DNA of 64,000 bases from Berghia stephanieae (Eukaryota > Mollusca > Gastropoda > Nudibranchia > Aeolidiidae), in NCBI GenBank assembly GCA_034508935.3, contig CM067445.1, forward strand, positions 18,530,583 through 18,594,582, written 5' to 3'. A program made the translations under genes and the position numbers. The notes below the pieces were generated by a model. It was not told where the DNA came from. It searched no databases and was given only the letters and a program-made list of their open reading frames with translations. Shown piece by piece: positions 11,359 to 19,714 of the stretch; the first letter of the stretch is position 1, and every line of letters begins with the position of its first letter.

Positions 11359-13919
11359 CAGGAATGGAGGTCACAGTCACATCATCTGATTCATTTACTT
11401 AGGGAGGTAACTCGAAATGTGTTCCTTGTTTGTATGTTTTACTTTCCTCAGTATTGTTTCCCTTCAAATTCCGTATGCATGGATATAACGGGACTCGGCT
11501 ACAACGGGAATTTTTTTGTTAGTCCCACTATCCCTTGTATCTGAGTTCCATTGTATATTGTAAGTTTACAAGTTTTCATACTTAAGAGCCTCAGAGTGCT
11601 GCTCCTCTGCCTCCTTTTACAGATACTTTGTGGCAAAAGCGAAACCATATATCTATGTTCACACACAGTAGTATCAAGGCATGCACAGTCAAGATCTTTT
11701 TCTTACCCCCTGTCCACCCACCAATGATTGGGTAGCTAAGTCTACTAGATCTGGCAAAGGCTAATTGCACTTGAATAGAGTCCTGTCTGAAGGATAGTAA
11801 GCAATTGCTTTTGTCTGTTTAACACTGTAGATACCAGGATAAATTGTTACTGCATGGGCCTTATGGACTGTTACTCACTTCTTTACATTGAGCTCCATTC
11901 CTCACACTTTGGGACCACTAAATTATACTGTGACTTGTTTTTCTTTCAAGGCCTTTGAGTTGGATATCACTAAGGAGCTCCAGGCATATGAAATAGAGTA
12001 CCATGTACTCCGTGAAGAAATGACCTGCTCTCCAGCACAGATGGTCAAGCATACAACGAACCAGTCACGCCTTTCCACTTCATCCTCATTGTCAGAGGAC
12101 AAACTGACGTCTTCGACAGCACCCTGGCACCGGTTTGGGGACAGACGAAGATCCTCTGTGGATCTGGAGATGGTTTACAGATTGGAGCATCATAATCGCT
12201 GTCTGAAGCAACAGAACATGGATTTATTGGAGAAATTGCAGGTTGGTTTTTGGAGAAAATGAGACGTATATAAAGATTGAAGAAGAAAGTGAGATGTATG
12301 TATTGAATAGGAGTTGAAGTAGACAAGTGTTGACAATGATAGCTTTATAGCTGTGACACGTTAAAAAAATGTTTTCTGAATCCAAAAGTGGCAGGGAAAG
12401 TTATAATAGACTTACAGTATGTTTTGAGGGTTTTGAGCTATTGTCACTGTTGATTTGGTCATACAGTGGCATGAATTTATTTCATCAAGGATAGCTCTAA
12501 TGGCTCAAAAGGACAATTTTGTAATAAAAATTTTTTAAAAAAGATTGTTCATCGATACACTGGGATATAATTGTTGTCACCCTCTTCAATTTACATTAGT
12601 CAGTCATCAACACTGGAAACTTTTTTTCTCCTGGAATGTTTAACCATGTAATTATCAATTTTAAAAAAAACAAAACATATATTTGATTGGTGAGTGAATA
12701 AGCCATAGATTACTGTTATGAATGGTCAATTGATATGTGTAACAATGATTAAATTTTCTTATATTAAAATCACAAAAAGAATTTTTGGATGAAATAGCCT
12801 GAAATAGCATTGTGATATATACACTTAATCTTGGTTGAACATATGGTATAAAGATGCTGTAAATTCAAATGTTACATAAAATTCTAAGCATCAAAATGTA
12901 ACAAGGAACTAACAATGTACATCTCAGGTACAAAAACTTCTGTTACCTGAACTCGTTGTTGTTTGTTTCTTATTAAAAACAAAGACTTTTTACCTCACGA
13001 CTTGTCTTTCAAATTTTCTTTGAGAGGCAAGGATTTTTTTTTCTCAAGTCATTGCTAACTAGTGTAGATAGGGCCCTCTAATGTAACTCTAAAATAAAGA
13101 ATAGTGAAAATAATTGTTAGAATGGCTTGTTGATTCAATGGTGATATGCTGTGTTAATGACCGGTACATCATTCTTAATAAACTTACCTGATATCAGGCT
13201 ATGGATTGCAAACACTGTTTCATCACTTCTTTTTGTGATTTTAATGGGACACAAATACATATACAGTCACTGCTATTTGCATTGTATCTCAATTAGTCTT
13301 TAATTCATTTCTCTCCTCCCAGCATGCCCAGTCGCAGATCCGTAGCAATGAACAAAGCATTCACGCCCATCAGATATCTGAGGAGAAACTCAAATCCCAG
13401 CTAAGGACTTTGGAATTAGAACGGTCTGCCTTACTGGCAGCTGTGGCCAAGCTGCGAAAGCTGGTACCTCGAGAAGCTTTGCTAGGTTTAAACCTATCCC
13501 CTTCCACCCTTCAAGCCATGTCCCCTACCTCTCCCACCAATGCCACCAGTGTTCCCCCTGCCAATGTTTGCGCTAACCAAGATCTGACTGTCAACAATGG
13601 AAACAGTGGAAACCCCTCACTGGATACAGCAACCAGCCTAGAATTCAACAACACTGTTATCAACCAACCGTCTCCATTAACATCCACCAACACTAACTTT
13701 GATGAGAGCGGTATACAGAATGATGTCGGACAATCAGACAACCATCAGCACTTCCATAGCATTTACAGTGACCCTTTAAATGCTTGCCCAAGTCTACCTC
13801 TGTCAACACATGGTTTAGAAAATGATGCTACAAATTCAGTGACCACACCCCTGATGTGTCTTCTTCTAACCCTCCCATTGCCAGTCTCCCTTCACCCCTT
13901 GCCTCCCATCCTAGTCTAG
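4967..13919 (+). CDS. TBC1D1/TBC1D4: TBC1D1/TBC1D4 (AS160)-like Rab GTPase-activating protein, C-terminal half, 8 exons
   Basis: Eight exons with matching phases: 4967-5242, 6199-6354, 7151-7302, 7778-7870, 8488-8647, 10385-10554, 11951-12241, 13323-13919. Every junction has AG/GT borders. Together they give about 630 residues. Order: an [20 protein letters not shown] segment, an acidic insert, the TBC domain from [11 protein letters not shown], then a coiled-coil tail with the family-typical LELERSALL. The arginine finger (ILIDLGR) and glutamine finger (YCQG) are intact, so GAP activity is expected. In vertebrates this family stimulates GTP hydrolysis on Rab8/10/14 and, under Akt/AMPK control, governs GLUT4 vesicle traffic. 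The N-terminal PTB domains and Akt sites are not in this window. Protostomes are expected to have one gene for the vertebrate pair, so I do not choose between TBC1D1 and TBC1D4. Confidence 0.93.
5470..5625 (+). repeat. Retroposon R3, 3' portion
   Basis: Matches the 3' end of the element defined at 24061-24583: CTTGGGTGCTTTAATTGTAA, then GGCGCTGATATGACCTAAAT and TTGCAAGCGCCGTAAAACCC. It is 5'-truncated and lies in a TBC1D1/4 intron. Confidence 0.75.
6199..6354 (+). CDS. TBC1D1/TBC1D4: TBC1D1/4 exon: start of the TBC domain
   Basis: It follows acceptor ttgacag and ends at CTAG|GTAGGT. It encodes [17 protein letters not shown] through [17 protein letters not shown]. This is TBC motif A (the RGxIW type) plus the start of motif B. 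The catalytic Arg of IDLGR is the second codon of the next exon. Confidence 0.95.
6800..6853. repeat. Poly-T/poly-G compound tracts
   Basis: Two G-runs (about 10-13 residues each), each next to T-runs. Confidence 0.85.
7151..7302 (+). CDS. TBC1D1/TBC1D4: TBC1D1/4 exon: catalytic Arg and Gln fingers
   Basis: The acceptor is ttgcttgcag and the donor CAT|GTAAGG. It begins with (G)RTFPGHPYF, carrying the arginine finger, and includes the [17 protein letters not shown] block, whose YCQ supplies the glutamine finger. Both residues needed for dual-finger catalysis are therefore in this exon. Confidence 0.96.
7535..7700 (+). repeat. SINE family 1, 3'-incomplete copy
   Basis: It keeps GACACTCGCTTTTGGA, the B-box remnant, AGTCCTTGGAAAAGGCTCTT and the TACCTGGTCAGTAACAGC body, but lacks the tail. 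Confidence 0.7.
7778..7870 (+). CDS. TBC1D1/TBC1D4: TBC1D1/4 exon: TBC domain middle
   Basis: This is an exact 31-codon exon between atttcag and GTAAGA. It encodes [20 protein letters not shown] and onward to MVALQ, the equivalent of the vertebrate EEEAFKMLKFLMFDMGLRKQ block. Confidence 0.95.
8035..8152. repeat. (CTAT)n-(CT)n-(CTAT)n compound microsatellite
   Basis: A (CT)n core of about 55 bases is framed on both sides by (CTAT)n. Confidence 0.9.
8225..8445 (+). repeat. Minisatellite, unit about 22 bp
   Basis: About ten degenerate copies of a unit close to TGTTTCAAGTACAAAGATTG. It ends about 40 bases before a TBC1D1/4 exon acceptor. Confidence 0.75.
8488..8647 (+). CDS. TBC1D1/TBC1D4: TBC1D1/4 exon: TBC domain, [19 protein letters not shown] block
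   Basis: It runs from acceptor attccag to donor TTTG|GTAAGT. It encodes [20 protein letters not shown] and the highly conserved [20 protein letters not shown] block. It ends in phase 1. A (GT)n microsatellite begins about 20 bases into the following intron. Confidence 0.95.
8664..8706. repeat. (GT)n microsatellite
   Basis: About 20 GT units starting about 17 bases downstream of the donor at 8647. Length change could affect splicing of that intron. Confidence 0.95.
8925..9060 (+). repeat. Eroded tRNA-headed SINE (possible)
   Basis: TGTGGCTCGATGGATTAGTGG resembles an A-box head and the body ends ATGAGCACCTGGCTA as in SINE family 1. No clear B-box or tail. Confidence 0.35.
9270..9960 (-). pseudogene. 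Possible very old LINE remnant
   Basis: - strand frames give scattered fragments resembling the C-terminal part of LINE ORF2 proteins, such as ARKKVKRKKVKKRKL and [15 protein letters not shown], with many interruptions. Support is weak and the stretch may simply be unique intron DNA. Confidence 0.25.
10083..10265 (+). repeat. tRNA-headed SINE, diverged
   Basis: GTGTGGTACAGAGGTATGGT gives an A-box-like head and GAGTTCTATTCCCAACTGCG a B-box-like segment. Body words such as CACCTGGTTATTCCAGTCTT suggest a distant relative of SINE family 1. Confidence 0.5.
10385..10554 (+). CDS. TBC1D1/TBC1D4: TBC1D1/4 exon: C-terminal TBC domain
   Basis: The split Asp codon restores VFDMIFVQG. Next come [17 protein letters not shown] and [15 protein letters not shown], matching the end of the family's TBC domain. 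The donor is CCAG|GTAGGC; another CCAG|GTAC 28 bases upstream could act as a cryptic donor. Confidence 0.94.
11323..11355. repeat. Poly-G tract, about 30 residues
   Basis: An almost pure G homopolymer after a CGGCC, inside a TBC1D1/4 intron. Confidence 0.95.
11706..11880 (+). repeat. SINE family 2, 5'-truncated
   Basis: It matches the body CTGTCCACCCA, TTGGGTAGCT, TAGTAAGCAATTGC and CAGGATAAATTG of the copies at 37797 and 47362, without the tRNA-like head. Confidence 0.7.
11951..12241 (+). CDS. TBC1D1/TBC1D4: TBC1D1/4 exon: post-TBC helix and basic phospho-motif
   Basis: This phase-0 exon of 97 codons encodes [20 protein letters not shown], a near match to the vertebrate post-TBC helix, then a Ser-rich linker, then [13 protein letters not shown]. 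The linker includes RRRSSVD, which fits the RRxS basophilic kinase consensus. It has no obvious vertebrate counterpart, so regulation there is a guess. Confidence 0.93.
13323..13919 (+). CDS. TBC1D1/TBC1D4: TBC1D1/4 terminal exon: coiled coil and Asn/Ser/Pro-rich tail
   Basis: It starts [16 protein letters not shown], continues through the conserved [20 protein letters not shown], then about 140 low-complexity residues rich in Asn, Ser, Thr and Pro to a TAG at 13917-13919. The vertebrate proteins stop soon after the ELERSALL helix, so the tail is lineage-specific. The last 20 or so residues turn abruptly Leu/Pro-rich. In the adjacent frame, 13826-14053 gives Ser/Pro-rich sequence more like the preceding tail, so the true C-terminus is uncertain. 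Confidence 0.85.
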   Translation, partial: HAQSQIRSNEQSIHAHQISEEKLKSQLRTLELERSALLAAVAKLRKLVPREALLGLNLSPSTLQAMSPTSPTNATSVPPANVCANQDLTVNNGNSGNPSLDTATSLEFNNTVINQPSPLTSTNTNFDESGIQNDVGQSDNHQHFHSIYSDPLNACPSLPLSTHGLENDATNSVTTPLMCLLLTLPLPVSLHPLPPILV

Positions 13920-16140
13920 TGCCACCAATCAGTCCTCATCACGTTGTCGTCCTCATTAACGTCGTCCTCTGTGCCAATGCCAAAACCAGACGTGGATACG
14001 ATATGTCAGCAATCGGATCCATTCTCATAACTTTTGTCAAAAGTGTTTTTTGATAACACAACTTTTATGATCAACCTTTCAAGCTTCCATATTATTTAGA
14101 ATCACAATATCTGTCAGGATTTCACAGAGGCAAAAACGATTCTCTGATTTGTTATTTGAAAATAAGATGTTTATACAATCTTCACAATTGCTCAATTTCT
14201 TTTGACATAATTCTTAGTTTCCTTAGTACTTTCCTTTGGTGATGACCTGCAGGAAACTGCTCAAGAAACCAAGAAATATGTATTAAGAACACTCAGAGAT
14301 ATTGTTAACTTTTCTATAGACATAATTTTTAGTTCACTTAGCGCTTTCTTTCAGCGGTGACCTGAACAGTATATTGCCGAGTTTTCAAATGTTTTTGTCA
14401 TATCTCTTGCTTGTCTGAAATATCAGACAAACCAAGACTAATTGCAATATTGGTATAACAGTATCGTAAGTAGTTATCCACAAGCCCTTAAATGGACTGG
14501 AAAAATAATTATGCTAAAATAGCAACATGTATAAGGAAGACATTAATAAATGGTCTTGAAAATGAAATGCTTTATGGAATTTTTTTTTAGAGCTGATGAA
14601 AGGGCAGCCATTTACTAATTTGTGCATCGTAAGGTCCTGTGATTAAATACTGATTAGTGATGTTCAACCCGAAGGTTAGTTTTATGGATAAGGAGCCCTG
14701 TCTCTTCTAACTACCTTTAACAATCTGCCCCATGCATTGTAGGCTGGGGATGGATTCCAAAGTAAATAGGTCCTAACCTATTGTTCTAACTTCCCAGTCC
14801 AGGCTGGCTGATTTTTTTTTACATGTTTTTTTCTTGTATTTTTCTTTCTGTTTTCTGTCTGGCAGTGTTTCATACAACCTTTTCTATTGTATTCTCTTCA
14901 TTTTGTATATTTAAATATTATGGCACTCATGTGTGTGCATGCCCTTTGAAACAGTTTCTGAGGTGGGATGGAACTTAAAGATGATCTCAGAACAGACCTA
15001 CATATGAATTGCTCTTGGGTCCACATCTGCCGTCAGTTTAATAATTCCTTTTCTTCTTACTGTCTCCTTAATGCTTATAAAAGCATAGTCTTATATTTTT
15101 TTTGTTGGTGCTAATATGACTTAATAGCGATTTAAATGTTTTTAAACACTTAAAACAAATGATTGTGTTGAAGACTTCTGTATTGAATCTCCTAGATCAG
15201 TTCAATGGTGGAGTGATAAAGTCACTTTCCTTTTTATAGAGGGTGCTGGTTCAAATCTTCGTGAAAATCAAGTTTCACATTCTACTGCAGTTCGAGAAAT
15301 TGCTAGTCAGAAAGTACAGCATTCTTAACATATTTAATGTGTGGTAAGAGATTTGAATGTACAAAACTTTTTCTAAATTGGGGACTAAGAGTGAAGATCA
15401 TAAAACATTCCATTTCTCTTTTTGTCGTAAATATATCTATTAATTACAATACATCTCACTATGAGATTGTTTATGTCTCATTCTGTGTTTTTGTCATTTT
15501 TTTTCTTTTCTATCCTTATGCAAAACTAATTCAGCCAAATACTTCTAGTTGAACGGTGTGTTGTGGCGAAGCTTCGGGCGGGTTTGCGACGGTGCACAAG
15601 TGCGGTAAGGAATTTGCAGATTGGGTCGATCGTCATAACATAGTAGTGTGAGCACCATTAGAAGCTGCTGCCAATAGAGAGGGGGGGGGGGGAGGGAGGG
15701 AAGGAGAGATTTGAAAGTCCTTTTCAAGAATCGAAAAGTATTTCTAATGTAAATAGCCTTGAGTACATTAAAGAATAAAAGAATCGAACATTACAGTTTC
15801 ATCTTTCTTAGCCACTAGAGATTCTTGCAAAACAACTTATCCTTTTTTATTTTATTTTTTGGCGAAAATTCATGACTTTTAATTTCCTCTGATTTGCAGT
15901 TTTACAATAGGAAGTCAATTGACAAACTTCAGCTTAATATCTCTAGGGAGAAATTGCCATGTGCTCTCTTTGAAGAGTAATAGTCATAGGGAAATAAACA
16001 CTTGGTCACTGCCAAAATTATAAAGAAACTTCCTTGCTTATTCTTTTAGTCAATATTTCTTATCGTCTACTTTTCACAATTTGACCAAAAAAATATTGTA
16101 TCCAACAGCTCACCTCCTTAGTGAAATTGAATTGAATTCA
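13920..16140 (+). other. 3' UTR and downstream flank of TBC1D1/4
   Basis: No coding region is supported. Poly(A) signals AATAAA occur at 14545-14550 and 15774-15779. About 14800-14890 resembles the 3' part of the SINE at 35398 (CTGTCTGGCAGTGTTTCATA). About 15200-15300 resembles an eroded tRNA-headed SINE, and 15680-15705 holds a G-rich run. Where the transcript ends cannot be decided from sequence. Confidence 0.5.
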
Positions 16141-16271
16141 TAAACAGAATTGGCTAAATTCACACTTTGTTCAACTTTGTTACAATTTGACCTCAATATT
16201 TATATAAAGAAGGAAAACAGCATATATAAATATCAACATACACATACACAAATGCAAGCATGCAAAAACAT

Positions 16272-16385
<114 letters not shown>

Positions 16386-16546
16386 GCAATGACTGTGATG
16401 AAATAACAAGGTCAACACTTGTCACTCTATTCCACGACTCATTGTTTTAATTTGGAAATGGTTGTCTTTGTTATCATTAGGATTCTATCTTTATTACAAG
16501 TTACATTATGAAATTATCCTGAATTCTGAATGTAGTAAAAATAACA

Positions 16547-16712
16547 ATGATGAATGATGAGGATGGTGACAATGATGATTTTAATGATAATAGGAATAAA
16601 AGTAATAGTTACGATAATATTAATGGCTATAACGATGATAATAATAATAATATTAATATTAAAACTAATAATGATGATGATGATAGTAATAATAATAATA
16701 ATAATAATCATC
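16547..16712. repeat. Degenerate (GAT/AAT)n tract at the LINE 3' end
   Basis: AT-rich trinucleotides of the GAT/AAT type, ending in AATCATCATCATTGCC where the LINE begins. Read on the LINE strand this is a (GAT)n(TTA)n tail, which RTE-type LINEs commonly have instead of poly(A). Confidence 0.75.
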
Positions 16713-19628
16713 ATCATTGCCTTTTTCACCCTGGGTCAGGGTATAGGCCACAGACAAACAGTTTCCATCCTTCTCTATCCTGAGCCAACTTTTTTATCTC
16801 ATTCCAGGTCTTACCACTTCTCTGTATATCAGCTTCTTTACTTCTCCATGTTCCTCGTGGCCTTCCCTTGATCTTCTGCCCTGAGGGTTCCAGTCCAATA
16901 CTTTCTTTGTTATAGTTGAGTCATTCTTTCTAAGCGTGTGTCCAATCCATCTCCATCGTCTTCTTCCTATATCCTCTCCCACTGGTTTCTGCTGTGTTCT
17001 TTTCCATACTTCTTCATTTTTTATTCTATCCATCCATTTTATTCTGAGTAGCTTACGCATGCACCTGTTTACGAAAATCTGTACCCTCCTTATACATGCC
17101 TGTGATGCGTTCCAAGTTTCACATCCATACAGTAGGACAGACTTCACGTTTGAGTTGAAAAGTCTTAGCTTTAGTTGAAGGGAGATATCTTTAGTTCTCC
17201 AAACTCTGTTCAAAGATGTGAATGCAGCCTGTGCCTTTCCTATTCGTGCTTTCACCTCTGCTTCCGTGCCTCCATCCTTGTCAATTATACTTCCGAGATA
17301 GCAGAAAGTGTCTATATCTTCGAGTTCCTGATCTTTTACTTTGATCTTCTCCCTTTGATGCGTACCTATCCTCAAGACCTTTGACTTTGCAGGGTGAATT
17401 CTTAGACCAATTGATTCTGAGAGGCTGTTTATAATTGTGGTTTTTGCTTGCATCTGGTCCTGGGTGTGGGACAAAAGAGCCAGATCATCTGCAAAATCCA
17501 GATCATCCAACTGTGTCCAGGGGGTCCACTGTATCCCATTTCTTCTCCCTTTGGAGGTTTCCTTCATTAGCCAATCAATGGCAAGGATGAACAGGAATGG
17601 TGAGAGCAAGCATCCCTGCTTGACACCAGTCTTAATTTCAAAGCTGTCAGTAAGCTGATCTTCATGTACAACCCTGCAACTTGATCCTTCATACATTTCC
17701 TTAATGAGGTTTACTATCTTTTCAGGGAGTCCATAATGTGCCAGAATTTTCCACAATGTTGCTCTGTCAATACTGTCGAAAGCCTTCTCGTAATCCAGAA
17801 AGTTGACAATAAGAGGAGAGTTCCATTCTATAGACTGTTCTACTATGACTCGCAGAGAGGCAATCTGGTCGGTGGTTGAACGGTTTTTCCGAAAACCTGC
17901 CTGTTCGTCCCGCAGTTTAGCATCTGTTGCATTCTTAATTCTCTCTAAAATAATACGGTTGAAAACCTTTCCTGGGATAGAAAGAAGAGTGATGCCTCGA
18001 TAATTATTACAATTACTGAGGTCCCCTTTCTTTGGAAGCTTGATAAGATGTCCTTCCTTCCAATCCTTTGGGAATATCCCGTCATTCCAGATTCTCTCAA
18101 ATAGTGGGTGCAGGGCCTCAGCATTTCTTTTCGCATTAACTTTTAGAGCCTCCGGTGGAATCTGGTCTGGTCCAGCAGCTTTCCCCCTTTTCATCTTGTT
18201 AATGGCACCCACAATCTCTGCTATCGATGGTGGATCACAGCTAATTGGTAGCTCATTCCTTGCAGGCAAAATTTCTGGCTGGTTGTCTGGTGGTGGTCTG
18301 TTCAGAAGGCAGTTGAAATGTTCCCTCCATCGTTCAGATTGAGCCTCTTTTCCAAAAATGGTTTTCCCATCTTTGTCTTTGACTGGTACCTCTGGTTTCC
18401 CATATTTTCCAGCAAGTGTCTTGGTAGTTTGATAAAGGATCCTCATGTGTCCTCCAGTCGCTGCTGCTTCTGCTTTCTCTGCAAGTCTGTTCATGAATGC
18501 TTCCTTGTCTTTCTTCACAGATCTTTTGACTTCCTTAGCTATGGCTCGATACTGCTCTTGTGCATCCAGTCTTGAAGACCTTGTTCGGCTTGCATTCACT
18601 TGTTCCTTCCTTGTTCTCCTCTTTTCAATAAGGTCCAAGGTGGTTGGACTTATCCATTCTTTATGTTCCGATTTCTTTACCCCCAATACCTCGTGGCAAG
18701 TTGTTATGTAGACTTCCTTGATCTTTGCCCAATGTGACTCTACATCTATGTCCTCCTCGAGCTCAGTAAGAGGTTGGAATCTATTACTCAATTGTAGTTT
18801 GAATTCCTCATTCTTTTCCCCATCAAGTGCATTCACCTCGAATTTTCTTCTTGTATGTGATCTGGCCCCGTGTTTTCTGAGTCGGAGCTTAAGCTTTGCC
18901 AATAGCAGGTGGTGGTCTGATCCAACATCTGCCCCTCTCCGTATTGTCACATCTTCCAATGAACGTCTGAATCTACGAGAGATACAAAAATGATCAATCT
19001 GATTCTCTGTCACACCATCTGGTGAGACCCAAGTTGCTTTGTGGATCCTCTTATGGGGGAACACTGATCCTCCAATCACCAAACTGTTGAATGCACAGAA
19101 ATTTGCAAATCTCTCTCCATTATCATTCATTTCTCCCATGCCATGACGTCCCATAATACCTTCATAGCCTACGTTATCCTGTCCCACTTTTGCATTAGCA
19201 TCTCCCATCAATATGTTGATGTCTTTCCTTGGCAACTTGTCAATGACTTGTTGTAGCAGACCATAAAATGTATCTTTGTCCTCATCTGTTGCATCATTTG
19301 TTGGGGCATAGATCTGTACAATGTTCATGCTGATCCTCTTACTCCGTGTTGTAAAGGACGCCATGATGATCCTTTCTCCGCATTGTTCCCATCCTCTCAG
19401 TGACTGGGCAAACTTGCTTAGAATTATTCCTACTCCCTGTGTATGAATCCCGTCCCCTCTCCCTGAATATAAAATCTTCTCCCCAGACTTGAGGTGTTTC
19501 TGTCCGGATTGTATCCAGTGGGTTTCGCTTACTCCAAGTATATGCAGCCTGTATCTTCTCATCTGCGTCGTGGAACGTTCGCACCATGTATGAAGCAGGA
19601 AAAAGCTCTCAAGTTGTGACTGAGATGA
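16713..19628 (-). mobile_element. RTE-type LINE copy 1, 5' tip inverted
   Basis: The body runs on the - strand from about 19563 down to about 16713 and ends in trinucleotide repeats. Endonuclease and reverse-transcriptase domains are open. The adjoining 19566-19628 encodes WNVRTMYEAGKSSQVVTEMR on the + strand. In the second copy (42821-43985) that segment precedes the MRxYRLHI segment on the same strand. The 5' tip of copy 1 is therefore inverted relative to the body, the signature of twin-primed LINE insertion. A pure (TAA)n tract lies just beyond the tip. Confidence 0.88.
16794..19562 (-). CDS. LINE endonuclease-reverse transcriptase, 922 codons open
   Basis: It begins MRRYRLHILGVSETHW inside the apurinic endonuclease domain, so the first part of the protein is missing. 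Endonuclease motifs present: IYAPTND, GDANAKVG and IDHFCISRRFRRSLEDV, with SDHHLLLAKLKLRLR. The RT domain follows: NYRGITLLSIPGKVFNRIIL, DEQAGFRKNRSTTDQI, YEKAFDSIDRATLW, GVKQGCLLSPFLF and the catalytic FADDLALL. Then come the thumb and a C-terminal region with GCETWNA and GRRRWRWIGHTLRK. The layout matches the RTE clade. It is uninterrupted for 2.77 kb, so the insertion is recent, but the inverted 5' tip means this copy should not mobilise itself. Confidence 0.9.
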   Translation of the reverse strand: MRRYRLHILGVSETHWIQSGQKHLKSGEKILYSGRGDGIHTQGVGIILSKFAQSLRGWEQCGERIIMASFTTRSKRISMNIVQIYAPTNDATDEDKDTFYGLLQQVIDKLPRKDINILMGDANAKVGQDNVGYEGIMGRHGMGEMNDNGERFANFCAFNSLVIGGSVFPHKRIHKATWVSPDGVTENQIDHFCISRRFRRSLEDVTIRRGADVGSDHHLLLAKLKLRLRKHGARSHTRRKFEVNALDGEKNEEFKLQLSNRFQPLTELEEDIDVESHWAKIKEVYITTCHEVLGVKKSEHKEWISPTTLDLIEKRRTRKEQVNASRTRSSRLDAQEQYRAIAKEVKRSVKKDKEAFMNRLAEKAEAAATGGHMRILYQTTKTLAGKYGKPEVPVKDKDGKTIFGKEAQSERWREHFNCLLNRPPPDNQPEILPARNELPISCDPPSIAEIVGAINKMKRGKAAGPDQIPPEALKVNAKRNAEALHPLFERIWNDGIFPKDWKEGHLIKLPKKGDLSNCNNYRGITLLSIPGKVFNRIILERIKNATDAKLRDEQAGFRKNRSTTDQIASLRVIVEQSIEWNSPLIVNFLDYEKAFDSIDRATLWKILAHYGLPEKIVNLIKEMYEGSSCRVVHEDQLTDSFEIKTGVKQGCLLSPFLFILAIDWLMKETSKGRRNGIQWTPWTQLDDLDFADDLALLSHTQDQMQAKTTIINSLSESIGLRIHPAKSKVLRIGTHQREKIKVKDQELEDIDTFCYLGSIIDKDGGTEAEVKARIGKAQAAFTSLNRVWRTKDISLQLKLRLFNSNVKSVLLYGCETWNASQACIRRVQIFVNRCMRKLLRIKWMDRIKNEEVWKRTQQKPVGEDIGRRRWRWIGHTLRKNDSTITKKVLDWNPQGRRSREGHEEHGEVKKLIYREVVRPGMR

Positions 19629-19634
19629 GAAAAT

Positions 19635-19635
19635 A

Positions 19636-19713
<78 letters not shown>
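19635..19713. repeat. (TAA)n microsatellite
   Basis: About 79 bases of nearly pure TAA right beside the inverted 5' tip of the LINE. Confidence 0.95.

Positions 19714-19714
<1 letters not shown>

Noticed and set aside
12350-12530. Another SINE family 2 copy
   Set aside because: Only a few short words match near 12490-12515, not enough to separate from chance.
16514-16871. Ile/Met- and Asn/Asp-rich frames on both strands
   Set aside because: Read-through of the triplet-repeat tail of the LINE.
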